The notes under the pieces: model-generated | What the model was told of the DNA's origin: nothing | The model's input: only the letters and a program-made list of their open reading frames with translations | Databases searched by the model: none | NCBI RefSeq assembly: GCF_000369805.1 | Contig: NZ_KB850224.1 | Coordinates: 1,916,262 to 1,980,261 of the forward strand | From: Acinetobacter sp. NIPH 2100 | GTDB lineage: Bacteria > Pseudomonadota > Gammaproteobacteria > Pseudomonadales > Moraxellaceae | DNA length: 64,000 nt | Direction of reading: 5' to 3' | Translations under genes and position numbers: made by a program | Shown here: in pieces, positions 1 to 8,516 of the stretch | How positions within the stretch are numbered: position 1 is the stretch's first letter | Layout of the letters: every line of letters starts with the position of its first letter

Positions 1-1083
1 AAATTTGCCATTTAGCCCAGCTTTAAACTGATTGGTTAAATAGCTATCATCAGGACTGCGGAAATCATAAATATCATAGTTTCCGTTTTGGTCGAAGGTG
101 TATGCAAATGATGAGTAATCATCAACTACAACCCGACTTTGAGAAGCACTGAGATTAGTCGCCCAGTTATTATTGATTTGGTAGCTATATTTTAAGCCCG
201 CATTTAGGCTTTCATTGGTGACGGGTTTGCCCCAACTTTGATAACCAAGTAATCGGTCCCAATCAATACCTGTAGGTACTGTTTTACCATCCAGTAACTG
301 GTAACCTGGTACTGATCGTTGGCGTTGGCGCTGTGACTCGAGATCAAACTCTAGTTTTGAGCGGTCTGAAATTTTCCAATCTAAAGCTAAAGAACCAAAC
401 AAACGTTTTCCATCTGCATGTTCAACATGCGGATGAATTTCTTCATTGGCCAGATTGATACGATAACCAAACTGCTGCTTTTCACCGAGTAAACCGCCAA
501 GATCGGTTGCTACACGATGACCACCATGACTGTCCACTTCAAGCGTTAGTGAACGGATGTCTTTAGGACGCTTAGTGACATAGTTAATGACGCCACCTGT
601 TGTCGACATGCCACTTTGAATGGCACTAATGCCTTTTAAAATTTCGACTTGTTCTTTGTTTTCAAGCGCAACATTTTGTTCACCCCGTAGCAAGTTACCA
701 TTCAGCAAATAGCTTGAGCCCAAATTTAAAGCAAAGCCACGCATAACAATATTTGGATAATAACCAATTGGCGCATAACCATCGCCTGCTGCAGCATCAT
801 TCTTAATCAGATCGGTTAAGGTTTTAGCGTGTTGGTCTGCAATACGCTCTGCTGTTACGGTGCTGATAGAGGCTGGAATTTCTGCAAGCTGTTGCTGAGT
901 AAAACCCGATAAATTTACTTTGGGTTGATAATAAATCGTGGGTAAGCTTTCAGCCGTTACAGTGATTGTTTCAAGTCTTTGTGGCTCTTCCGCATGTAAA
1001 ACCACAGGGCTTAGTCCTAGATATGAAAATGAACCAACCGCCAATAATGCTTTTTGTAAACGAGAAAATGGATACGTTTTCAC
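1..1083 (-). CDS. TonB-dependent siderophore receptor, N-terminal part (cut by window edge)
   Basis: An outer-membrane receptor that would import a ferric siderophore with TonB energy. Reading the minus strand from a GTG at 1083 gives a signal-like start (MKTYPFSRLQKALLAVG), then a plug domain with 'ITVTAESLPTIYYQP', 'IPASISTVTAERI', 'NIVMRGFALN' and 'QSGMSTTGGVINYVTKRP', followed by the first barrel strands. About 361 residues are visible and the C-terminal barrel lies outside the window. It is the last gene of the siderophore cluster, 145 bp after the RraA-like gene, so it may share the operon transcript or have its own promoter. The ligand cannot be told from sequence. It could be a second receptor for the same siderophore or one for a foreign siderophore. 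Confidence 0.88.
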   Translation of the reverse strand, partial: MKTYPFSRLQKALLAVGSFSYLGLSPVVLHAEEPQRLETITVTAESLPTIYYQPKVNLSGFTQQQLAEIPASISTVTAERIADQHAKTLTDLIKNDAAAGDGYAPIGYYPNIVMRGFALNLGSSYLLNGNLLRGEQNVALENKEQVEILKGISAIQSGMSTTGGVINYVTKRPKDIRSLTLEVDSHGGHRVATDLGGLLGEKQQFGYRINLANEEIHPHVEHADGKRLFGSLALDWKISDRSKLEFDLESQRQRQRSVPGYQLLDGKTVPTGIDWDRLLGYQSWGKPVTNESLNAGLKYSYQINNNWATNLSASQSRVVVDDYSSFAYTFDQNGNYDIYDFRSPDDSYLTNQFKAGLNGKF

Positions 1084-1115
1084 AATAGTTGCCTAACCCC
1101 AAAAGATAATTTTAC

Positions 1116-1134
1116 AGCCCGAATTTTACGGGCT
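1116..1134. terminator. small hairpin between the siderophore operon and the last receptor gene
   Basis: AGCCCG at 1116-1121 pairs with CGGGCT at 1129-1134 around a 7-nt loop. There is no clean T-run on the minus strand, so it may be a weak terminator or attenuator limiting read-through into the receptor. Low certainty. Confidence 0.3.
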
Positions 1135-1228
1135 TGAGTATTCCCAATTTTCTCAGATTGAACAAGTATTTCTACAACATATCTTCGATATTTTTAGTGG
1201 ATTCTATGCGTGTAGAAATCAGTTTGTG

Positions 1229-1852
1229 TTATCGCGTCATTTTATATTTTGACAAAAGCTCATTATATCGAATCTTATCTTGTTCTTTTTTTTCTATAAA
1301 TATCGCAGCTAGCTCGTTGGCTCTCGTGGGTTCTAAGATAAAAACTCCATTACTGTCAGCAATAACCAAATCCCCTGCCTGTACACAAACACCGCCTACA
1401 CTGATGACAGAGTTGATTTCACCTTCTAGTTTTAAAGATCGTGTTGTAAGTGGACTAATGGTTCTGGCAAAGACTGGAAAGCCTAATGTTTTAATTGAGT
1501 CGATATCTGTCACAGCACCATCAATAACAACACCTGCAAGATTTTTAATCATTGCGGCAAGAGTCCTAAGCTCTCCCCAGCATGCACGTTGATAATCTCC
1601 CGAGGTATCAATCACCAGTATATCGTCAGGTTGGCTTTGGATTAATGCTTCACGGAGAATACTTCCATCACAATGCGGGATTCGTACTGTAATCGCATTA
1701 CCAACAATATGTGGCGCTTGATTACCCATGTAATGAACATTTCTGACATGTCCAAAATCAGTAAAATGACCAATTACAGAAGTATCTATATCTTGATAAA
1801 GCTTCCTTAACACATGATCACTCCCTTCTATTCGGGGATTAATTTTAAACAT
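1229..1852 (-). CDS. RraA-family protein (HMG/oxaloacetate aldolase-like fold)
   Basis: 207 residues with the RraA/HMG-aldolase fold pattern: 'IVGNAITVRI', 'DDILVIDTSGDYQRACWGE', 'GVVIDGAVTDID', 'FPVFART' and 'GGVCVQAGDLVIADSNGV'. Family members include 4-hydroxy-4-methyl-2-oxoglutarate aldolases, oxaloacetate decarboxylases and the RNase E inhibitor RraA. In the aldolases the 'GAVRD' motif carries a catalytic Arg; here the position is Thr (GAVTD), so classical aldolase chemistry is uncertain. The gene overlaps the FhuF-like gene by 8 bp and has a good AAGGTG ribosome site, so it belongs to the siderophore operon. A role in handling a keto-acid building block (citrate or 2-oxoglutarate derived) is an inference only. 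Confidence 0.85.
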   Translation of the reverse strand: MFKINPRIEGSDHVLRKLYQDIDTSVIGHFTDFGHVRNVHYMGNQAPHIVGNAITVRIPHCDGSILREALIQSQPDDILVIDTSGDYQRACWGELRTLAAMIKNLAGVVIDGAVTDIDSIKTLGFPVFARTISPLTTRSLKLEGEINSVISVGGVCVQAGDLVIADSNGVFILEPTRANELAAIFIEKKEQDKIRYNELLSKYKMTR

Positions 1853-2645
1853 TTTTCACCTTACGTTTTTTTATATCTGGATGCACTAAAGGACATGTTG
1901 AACAATACTCAACAGGGTCTGAGGCTTTATAATAAAAGCAGCAACTTTTCCGATACCGGACTTCTTCGCCAGTTTCTACTACTCTTATTTTCTTGAAATT
2001 GAAGCGTTTTAATGGATTATCACTAAGTCCAAACACTTCGGGTGGTGCTTGTTCAAGTAAATAACGGAAATCTTCCTGCAGATTTCTCTGCACCGCACAA
2101 TTATTGATTTTCTGAATTCGTTTTTCATAAAGTGAAAATACTCTAACTGCAGTATTTTCCCAAAGAATTCTTGGGTTTACTTTTGATACATCGACAAAAA
2201 CTTGCCAAACTTGCGCTAGATTATCTGCAAATATTTTTTTCACAATGCCTTCACGCCACTGTGCCCTATGATCATGAGGTAGAGAATAAGACAGATCTTT
2301 TACTGGCATTTTTGAGCGCCAAAGCCGTTGTTCAAAGCTAAAATCTAAGAAACAATTATCTGCTGAAAAATCGATCCCTTTGTTGAATACGGTCATCGCA
2401 TATAAGCTGGAAGCAGTTGCAAGAAATGCATAACGTTTACTTAATAAGGACGCCGTAATTTTTATAGACGGCGAATGAATGACTGGCGTCAATTCAAATA
2501 GCAGCTTTTCACAACGTTCGTGATCCAGCAGCATGGAAACTTCTATGCAGTTTTCAATACGCCGTTCTTGAGCGCTAATCAGTGCTAGAGATTCCGATAG
2601 TATTTTCCATTCTTCTGCTAAAAAAAGATCGGTCGATATCAACAT
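1845..2645 (-). CDS. FhuF-type siderophore-iron reductase
   Basis: 266 residues. The C-terminus carries the FhuF [2Fe-2S] ligand pattern: a CC pair, 11 residues, then C-x2-C (around 'SCCFYYKASDPVEYCSTC'). FhuF-type proteins reduce ferric siderophore in the cytoplasm so that iron is released. E. coli FhuF has 10 residues between the CC pair and the third Cys, so this one has a one-residue longer loop. The ATG overlaps the end of the ABC ATPase gene by 7 bp and follows AGGATC, suggesting translational coupling. Placement directly after the uptake genes fits iron release from the siderophore made by this operon. Confidence 0.82.
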   Translation of the reverse strand: MLISTDLFLAEEWKILSESLALISAQERRIENCIEVSMLLDHERCEKLLFELTPVIHSPSIKITASLLSKRYAFLATASSLYAMTVFNKGIDFSADNCFLDFSFEQRLWRSKMPVKDLSYSLPHDHRAQWREGIVKKIFADNLAQVWQVFVDVSKVNPRILWENTAVRVFSLYEKRIQKINNCAVQRNLQEDFRYLLEQAPPEVFGLSDNPLKRFNFKKIRVVETGEEVRYRKSCCFYYKASDPVEYCSTCPLVHPDIKKRKVKNV

Positions 2646-3487
2646 TGATCAGATCCTGGGGAAATATACTGTTCTTTTGCCTCATTGGGATGTTCTCTGT
2701 GTTGTCCTTTTCCATAAGGGATACATAAGGGTGTTCCAAAAAGAGGATCCGATACAATAAGACTGTCTAGACCAAAAACATTTTTTACTGTATTTGCAGT
2801 GAGTATTTCAGATGGAATGCCTTGTGCATAAACATTCTTATTTGCCACAGCAATCATATGATGGGCATAGCGACAGGCCAGATTGAGATCGTGCAACACC
2901 ATGACAATGGTTTTTTTATGCTGCTGATTTAAATCATAAAGCAAATCCAAAATTTCAATTTGGTGCGCTAGATCCAAATAGGTTGTTGGTTCATCTAACA
3001 GTAAAATATCGGTGTCTTGAGCTAAAGTCATTGCAATCCACGCACGCTGTCTCTGTCCTCCAGATAGCGAATCGACCAAACGATTTCTAAGTTCAGACAA
3101 ATGAGTATGATTCAAAGCCTGAGTTACTTTATCTTCATCCTCAACTGACCATTGTTTTAACCAGTTTTGATGAGGATATCGACCCATTCGAACAAGTTGA
3201 TAAACAGTAAGTCCATCTGGCACCTGAGGTGATTGCGGAAGAATCGATAAGTTTTGAGCAACTTTTGCAGTCATTTGATGATGGATATCTGCCCCATTCA
3301 ACAGAATAGAACCATGTTTAGGTCGAATGAGTCGTGCAAACGATTTAAGTAAAGTACTTTTTCCACACCCATTACTACCAACCAGAACTGTAATTTTAGC
3401 GCTTGGAATATTTAGATCGAGTTGATCTATTACAATTTGCTGTTCATAAGCCAATGTTAATGATTTACTTTGGATAGGATATATCAT
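2639..3487 (-). CDS. cbrD: Ferric-siderophore ABC transporter ATP-binding protein (CbrD-like)
   Basis: 282 residues, a typical FecE/FepC-family ATPase. Walker A is GSNGCGKST at residues 37-45, the signature LSGGQRQR lies near residue 140, Walker B is 'ILLLDEPT', and the switch His is in 'VMVLHDLN'. It would power import of ferric siderophore through the two permeases encoded just upstream (3500-5564). The start follows AGGAGAG, 12 bp after the permease stop. The symbol is given by position in an achromobactin-type gene order and is less certain than the biochemical class. Confidence 0.93.
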   Translation of the reverse strand: MIYPIQSKSLTLAYEQQIVIDQLDLNIPSAKITVLVGSNGCGKSTLLKSFARLIRPKHGSILLNGADIHHQMTAKVAQNLSILPQSPQVPDGLTVYQLVRMGRYPHQNWLKQWSVEDEDKVTQALNHTHLSELRNRLVDSLSGGQRQRAWIAMTLAQDTDILLLDEPTTYLDLAHQIEILDLLYDLNQQHKKTIVMVLHDLNLACRYAHHMIAVANKNVYAQGIPSEILTANTVKNVFGLDSLIVSDPLFGTPLCIPYGKGQHREHPNEAKEQYISPGSDQC

Positions 3488-3499
3488 CTACTCTCCTCC

Positions 3500-4537
3500 C
3501 TAAAAAGAACGGCGTTGTCTGAACAACAAATAAAGAAAGAATGGTGTTCCCAATAAAGAAACAAAAATACCTGCAGGCAAGTCTTTGGGTAAAAACAGAG
3601 TTCGTCCGACCAAATCAGCAAGCATTAATAAATTGGCGCCGACTAAACAGGATGTGACGGCTAAATCAGGAAAAGAACGAGGTACCAAATATCTTGCAAT
3701 GTGTGGGGCAATTAAGCCCACAAAAGCAATAGCACCTGCATATGCTACAGATATCGCTGCTAATGCCACGGCAAGAAATAATAACCACATGCGATGTCGT
3801 TCAGGTTTGATGCCTAAACCCACCAATATGTCATCACCTAACTCGTGTGGATTAACATGACGAGCAACCCAGATCATTAAAAATAGTAATACTGCTAACC
3901 AGATCGCAAGCTGCGTTACATCCTGCCATAAAGCCCCATAGATACTGCCAGTTAACCAAACATATGCCGATAAGGTCGTAGTCAAAGGGCTCAATACTAA
4001 AATTAAAGTAGTGACTGCCCCCATAATCGAAGAAAGACCAATACCAATCAGTACCAGGCGTATGGGCGTTACACCATTTCGCCATGCCAATAGGTAAATG
4101 AGCAATGCGGTTAACCATGCTCCAAAAGTTGCAAAAACAGGCAACCACTGAATTGATAAACTGGTTGCAAGGAAGGACATGAAGAAGACAGCAGAGGCTG
4201 AAGCTCCTGCCGTAATACCCAAGATATCTGGCGAAGCTAGAGGATTGCGAATAATGCTCTGCAAAATAAGCCCTGATAAAGCCAAGGCTGCCCCAATCAT
4301 CAGTGCCATTAAGATTCTTGGTAATCGAAGAGTCTCTAAAATAAAGTGATAATCACCATCTCCTTTAAAAAAGAATTCATTTAGGACTTCAGTTAGAGCA
4401 ATGGGAATTTTACCGACAGATAAAGAGAGAAAAATCTGAAAAAAAGTTAAAAGCGTGAGGCAGCTCACTACAATCATTGTACGGAGATGGATAATTCTTG
4501 AAAATTGACCGAAACGTAAGATAAAAGTTTTATCCAT
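3500..4537 (-). CDS. cbrC: FecCD-family ferric-siderophore permease (CbrC-like)
   Basis: 345 residues, many hydrophobic helices, with FecCD hallmarks: 'LPRILMALMIGAALALSG', 'NPLASPDILGITAGA' and 'GAIAFVGLIAPHIAR'. It forms the inner-membrane channel with the other permease. Its start overlaps the end of the upstream permease gene by 8 bp, so the two subunits are translationally coupled, as expected for a heterodimeric FecCD transporter. The N-terminal 30 residues before the first helix are cytoplasmic and slightly basic. Confidence 0.92.
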   Translation of the reverse strand: MDKTFILRFGQFSRIIHLRTMIVVSCLTLLTFFQIFLSLSVGKIPIALTEVLNEFFFKGDGDYHFILETLRLPRILMALMIGAALALSGLILQSIIRNPLASPDILGITAGASASAVFFMSFLATSLSIQWLPVFATFGAWLTALLIYLLAWRNGVTPIRLVLIGIGLSSIMGAVTTLILVLSPLTTTLSAYVWLTGSIYGALWQDVTQLAIWLAVLLFLMIWVARHVNPHELGDDILVGLGIKPERHRMWLLFLAVALAAISVAYAGAIAFVGLIAPHIARYLVPRSFPDLAVTSCLVGANLLMLADLVGRTLFLPKDLPAGIFVSLLGTPFFLYLLFRQRRSF

Positions 4538-5564
4538 GGCGCATACCTTTACGGACTAAATAGATGAAGAATGGTGCGCCCAATAAAGCAGTCATAACCC
4601 CAATGGGTATTTCCTGAGGAAAAATCACCAATCGAGCAAGAATATCTGCCAGTAACAATAATAATGCACCCAAAATAGCGCAGCCTGGAATTAACCATTG
4701 GTGATCTGATGAGATAAGTCGACGTACAATATGCGGTACGATTAAACCGATAAAGGCAATATTTCCTGCAATGGCTACAGCGCCGCCTGCTAAAATAATA
4801 ATGGCAATACCCATCATGACTTGAATCAGGATAGTTCGTTGTCCCAAACCTTTTGCGATCTCCTCACCTGCCATTAAGATATTAATTGGCTTTGCCAAGA
4901 GATAAATGAGAAACAGACAACTCATCATATAAGGCAAAACAGGCCAAACGATGTTTAATTGCCGATTTGCAACTGAACCTGCCAACCAGAATAAAATGCT
5001 ATCCAATCCTTCTTGATCAATCACCAGCATTGCTTGGGTAAATGAGCTAAATAATGCAGTAACAGCAGCTCCTGCCAATACAATTCTGAGCGTATTGAGT
5101 TGTCTTTGCCCTACCATTCCTAAAAAATAAACCAAAATACCTGCGACTGCGGCACCGAAAAATGCCAGCCATAGATATTGCCCAAGTGAATCAAGTGCAA
5201 AGAGTCCAGAAAATAAAACAATACTAAACATTGCCCCAGCATTGATGCCAAAAATACCCGGTGAAGCCAACGGGTTTCGAGTCAGTGCTTGCATCAGCGT
5301 TCCTGCAACTGCAAGACAAGCGCCAACGACCATTGCAATGATTGGTCTAGACAAGCGAGTGGTTTGGACTAAGACATGTTGAATATTCAATGGATCATAT
5401 TGCCCCATCGCTTGTAAGACAACGTTGAGATGAATATATTCATGTCCAATCGCAAGACTAAAGAGCGCGCATAAGATTAAAAGAATGAGAGCTACACATA
5501 GTTTATGTATGGGTTGCAAGATAAATGGATTGCTAGGAAGAGTGACACGCTGATTTTTATTCAT
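4530..5564 (-). CDS. cbrB: FecCD-family ferric-siderophore permease (CbrB-like)
   Basis: 344 residues, integral membrane, with 'LSRPIIAMVVGACLAVAG', 'RNPLASPGIFGINAGA' and 'GNIAFIGLIVPHIVRR', all FecCD-family signatures. It is the partner of the permease at 3500-4537, overlapping it by 8 bp, and lies 11 bp after the binding-protein gene. The four-gene uptake set (binding protein, two permeases, ATPase) is complete and uninterrupted. Confidence 0.92.
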   Translation of the reverse strand: MNKNQRVTLPSNPFILQPIHKLCVALILLILCALFSLAIGHEYIHLNVVLQAMGQYDPLNIQHVLVQTTRLSRPIIAMVVGACLAVAGTLMQALTRNPLASPGIFGINAGAMFSIVLFSGLFALDSLGQYLWLAFFGAAVAGILVYFLGMVGQRQLNTLRIVLAGAAVTALFSSFTQAMLVIDQEGLDSILFWLAGSVANRQLNIVWPVLPYMMSCLFLIYLLAKPINILMAGEEIAKGLGQRTILIQVMMGIAIIILAGGAVAIAGNIAFIGLIVPHIVRRLISSDHQWLIPGCAILGALLLLLADILARLVIFPQEIPIGVMTALLGAPFFIYLVRKGMRHG

Positions 5565-5575
5565 AAGAGATGGAC

Positions 5576-6544
5576 CTAATCAGCATGTCTAACTGTATGG
5601 TTGACTTCATCTAAAACCTTGTTGGCGCCTAGAATCCCACCTGATAAATTCCAACTGACACTATCGACTTGATAGATCTGTTTCATTTGGGCGGCACGCA
5701 TTTGCTTCCAAAGCGGATGTGAAGTCCATTGCTGATAATTCTTTTGAACAGCGGGCTTGTCGCGCATAAAAATAAAGAAATTGTCAGCATTAATAATCGG
5801 AATGCTTTCTTTATTAACTAGTTTTTGTAAAGCCCATTGCTGATTTGCTGTGCCTTTAGACCATTTGAAGCCCAATTCAGATAAAATTGAGCCAGAAAAA
5901 CTATGCGGTGAATATGCTCGGACATGGTCTTCTCTGAACTCTAATAATGAAACACTTTCAGGCCACTTCTCACCAAACTGCTGCTTTAAGTTTGCACGTG
6001 TAGCAATAATTCGGTTGTCCCATTGTTTTAGTAACAGATCTGCCTTCTTTTGCCTTCCAACGGCTTGACCAACAATCTTAAGTGTTTGGCGAAACTCATA
6101 CACTTCGTCTAACGCGATGGTTGGAGCAATTTGAGAGAGTAAAGTATAGGTTTTTTCATTACGGAATCTTGATGCAATAATCAGATCGGGTTTAAGCAAT
6201 GCGATATCTTCTAAACTCGGTTGAGTTTCTAAACCAAGGTAATGAACTCCCGTCAATGAGGGTCTTAAATATTTATACATCGGCTTTTCAGACCAAGATT
6301 CAACGACTCCAATCGGCTTAATGCCTAAAGCCACTAAAGTATCTGTAGCGCCTTGAAACAAACTGATGACACGTACAGGTTGACCTTTAATCACTGTTTC
6401 TCCCAAAGCATGTTTGACCGTTTGTGAAGCAGAGGCTACTGCTGGAATAGATAGCAGCAGCAAACAGATAGAGAACAAGTAAACATACATGTTTACTTGT
6501 CTATCCTTCTGTGTGTTTTTTAAAAAATAAAAGGAAAAGTTCAT
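5576..6544 (-). CDS. cbrA: Periplasmic ferric-siderophore-binding protein (CbrA/FecB-like)
   Basis: A FecB/FhuD-type substrate-binding protein: 'RVISLFQGATDTLVALGIKPIGV', 'YLGLETQPSLEDIALLKPDLIIAS' and the C-terminal 'DSVSWNLSGGILGANKVLDEV' are typical. A hydrophobic segment (MYVYLFSICLLLLSIPAVASA) is the export signal. The start is unclear. TTG at 6550, ATG at 6544 and ATG at 6490 are in frame and none has an ideal ribosome site. 6544 is chosen because it leaves a basic stretch before the hydrophobic core. A perfect 12-bp inverted repeat overlaps the 6490 ATG. The gene follows the AcsA-like synthetase by 15 bp and delivers cargo to the permeases downstream. Confidence 0.88.
   Translation of the reverse strand: MNFSFYFLKNTQKDRQVNMYVYLFSICLLLLSIPAVASASQTVKHALGETVIKGQPVRVISLFQGATDTLVALGIKPIGVVESWSEKPMYKYLRPSLTGVHYLGLETQPSLEDIALLKPDLIIASRFRNEKTYTLLSQIAPTIALDEVYEFRQTLKIVGQAVGRQKKADLLLKQWDNRIIATRANLKQQFGEKWPESVSLLEFREDHVRAYSPHSFSGSILSELGFKWSKGTANQQWALQKLVNKESIPIINADNFFIFMRDKPAVQKNYQQWTSHPLWKQMRAAQMKQIYQVDSVSWNLSGGILGANKVLDEVNHTVRHAD
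6475..6500. repeat. perfect 12-bp-arm inverted repeat over an alternative cbrA start codon
   Basis: ACAAGTAAACAT at 6475-6486 and ATGTTTACTTGT at 6489-6500 with a 2-nt centre. On the minus strand the candidate ATG at 6490 lies inside it. It could be an operator for a dimeric regulator or an mRNA hairpin affecting binding-protein translation. Which one is not known. Confidence 0.5.
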
Positions 6545-6559
6545 TGGCAAATTACAAAC

Positions 6560-8497
6560 TCAGATCTTTGTTATCTGCTGGAAAGGATTAGGAATATTTC
6601 CTACACCAAATGGCATACTACCCGGATCGTTACCACGATCAATCATCGGCTTGAGTAACATTTTAAAGGGCCATGTTGGCTCTACAAACAAGAGCTGATG
6701 TAGCATGGTTTGGGTTTCTTCATCAAAATCAATTTGATGGATAAGGTCTTTTAAAACATCTTCAAGCGTTTTCCACAGGGCTGGTGCAGGGATTGTGTAA
6801 ATTTCTGCTAGTACATCAATAATGGCCCGAATATTGACTTGTATTGCCAAGGTTTGAAAATAAAAGAATAAATCTTCAGGCCGTTGGTGATATAACGTAT
6901 TTGGATGACCTTTTTTAATACTGTAACTTGGATCGTATAAACTATTTTTTTCTAACCAAGGCACATGAATTCGTACAGAGTCATGATCACGGAATAAAAC
7001 GCCGTGTGCTTGACCTGCTTTCCAAATGAAAACAGCATTTTGGCCGTGTACTTCACCGAGCATACCGATTTTAAACATACGAAGATTAATCTCGAAAAAG
7101 GTATGACAAAGTTCTTTGAACAGCATTTTGACTGAATTTTCTGATCGTTCTAATTGACGGTATGTTATCCAATCATCGAAGAAATGATGCTGGCTATCTG
7201 GCAGTTTAGTCCCTAAAGCGGCCATTGGAATCAGACGATATTGATCATTCAATAATTCATCTGGGTAATGTCGCAACATGGCTGATAAATGCCGCGGTGG
7301 TTGAGAAAACAATATTTGATTGTCTGGTGTGTAATCGGCGATTTGTTCTGGTAAATAGGCCCACCATTTTGTTTCATCACAAATATATACTTTTTCCAAG
7401 AGCACAGCATCTAACTGTATTCCTGCACGGAATAAGCGTTCACTTTTTTGGCCATTGATCATTTTAATCGCAGGTAAATAGCGGGAAGATGCCAACGAGT
7501 ACACTGACATGGGGAGCTTTAAATAATACGGGCTTTCGGATGCTGGTGCCATTGAGCGCAATGACGAGGTAGCAAAATAAGGTTCCGATTTAAAATGTAA
7601 AAAATGGCAGTCACCAGAAGAGAAAGCCTCTAGCAACATATCTTTTAGAATGTTTTCAACTTGCCAAGGATGAACTGGAATTGCAGTATGTGTACTGAAA
7701 ATATTTAAATTCTCCAATTCCTGTATCAAGTGATCTTGCTCAGTTGCGGATAAAAAATAATGCATCGGTTGCTGTTTTTTAGATTCAGTAATGCCCTCAC
7801 CCAACATTAATTTTTCATTATCAATGGCGACCCAAAACAACGGAATGCCATGAGAAAACTCAGCTAAATATTGTTTATAGTCTTTTTCATTAAGTCCCAT
7901 TTTTGCCTTGGCTAATGGATGATATGGACGATCACGCAGAGATCCCCATTGCTCCATGGTCTGGAAAAAAGTGGCTGGAGATTTATCAAATAAGCCCTGA
8001 TGTTCAATACAATGATCAAGAGACCATTCCATTTGTAGTATATTTTGTTTTAAGGTATCCATAAAACGTTGAATACCTTCATCTTTATCTGAATATTTAT
8101 GACCAATCAATTGAAAGATATATTCCATCAATGTAACTGGATCCAGAACAACAATGTGCAAAGGTTCTAGGCCGTCAGGTTCGTGACGAATAGCGTACAC
8201 AGCCGTATTTAGTATTTTTTGCCATGTTTGTGTGACAGCAGGTTGTAAAGCAATAATGAGATAGGTATTTTTCGCTGGTAATTGTAGCTGCCAAATCGAT
8301 GTATTTTCTGGTAATGGCACTGGAAATAATGTTGAACTATTCAGGTTTGAAACATGAGAATTTTGTTCATTCCACTGCTTTAAGTTAAAGCGTCGAGGAG
8401 ATAAATCATCAAAAAATTTTTCTACCAATAAGCAATCAACAAGATCCTGCATCACTATTTTTGTTGCTTGTTTAAAAAAAAGATTATTTGCATTCAT
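6560..8497 (-). CDS. acsA: IucA/IucC-type NIS siderophore synthetase (AcsA-like)
   Basis: An NRPS-independent siderophore synthetase: ATP-dependent adenylation of a carboxylate followed by amide or ester formation. Landmarks are 'RPYHPLAKAKMGL' (nucleotide-binding HPxxK), 'IPVHPWQVE', 'EVHGQNAVF' and 'LFRDHDSVRIH', plus a C-terminal FhuF-like/IucA_C region. The ATG at 8497 is preferred over the TTG at 8512 because it follows GGAAA at a suitable distance, giving about 645 residues, the usual family size. It lies between the citrate-synthase-type aldolase and the binding protein, exactly where acsA sits in achromobactin loci. The substrate assignment is inferred from order. Confidence 0.86.
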   Translation of the reverse strand: MNANNLFFKQATKIVMQDLVDCLLVEKFFDDLSPRRFNLKQWNEQNSHVSNLNSSTLFPVPLPENTSIWQLQLPAKNTYLIIALQPAVTQTWQKILNTAVYAIRHEPDGLEPLHIVVLDPVTLMEYIFQLIGHKYSDKDEGIQRFMDTLKQNILQMEWSLDHCIEHQGLFDKSPATFFQTMEQWGSLRDRPYHPLAKAKMGLNEKDYKQYLAEFSHGIPLFWVAIDNEKLMLGEGITESKKQQPMHYFLSATEQDHLIQELENLNIFSTHTAIPVHPWQVENILKDMLLEAFSSGDCHFLHFKSEPYFATSSLRSMAPASESPYYLKLPMSVYSLASSRYLPAIKMINGQKSERLFRAGIQLDAVLLEKVYICDETKWWAYLPEQIADYTPDNQILFSQPPRHLSAMLRHYPDELLNDQYRLIPMAALGTKLPDSQHHFFDDWITYRQLERSENSVKMLFKELCHTFFEINLRMFKIGMLGEVHGQNAVFIWKAGQAHGVLFRDHDSVRIHVPWLEKNSLYDPSYSIKKGHPNTLYHQRPEDLFFYFQTLAIQVNIRAIIDVLAEIYTIPAPALWKTLEDVLKDLIHQIDFDEETQTMLHQLLFVEPTWPFKMLLKPMIDRGNDPGSMPFGVGNIPNPFQQITKI

Positions 8498-8516
8498 TTT
8501 TAATTTCCACAAAATT

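Noticed and set aside
1134..1592. 152-codon plus-strand frame opposite the RraA-like gene
   Set aside because: Antisense shadow of a well-supported gene; composition not protein-like.
3852..4148. 98-codon frame within the CbrC-like permease gene
   Set aside because: Same strand, other frame, inside a clear FecCD permease with no ribosome site or family match.
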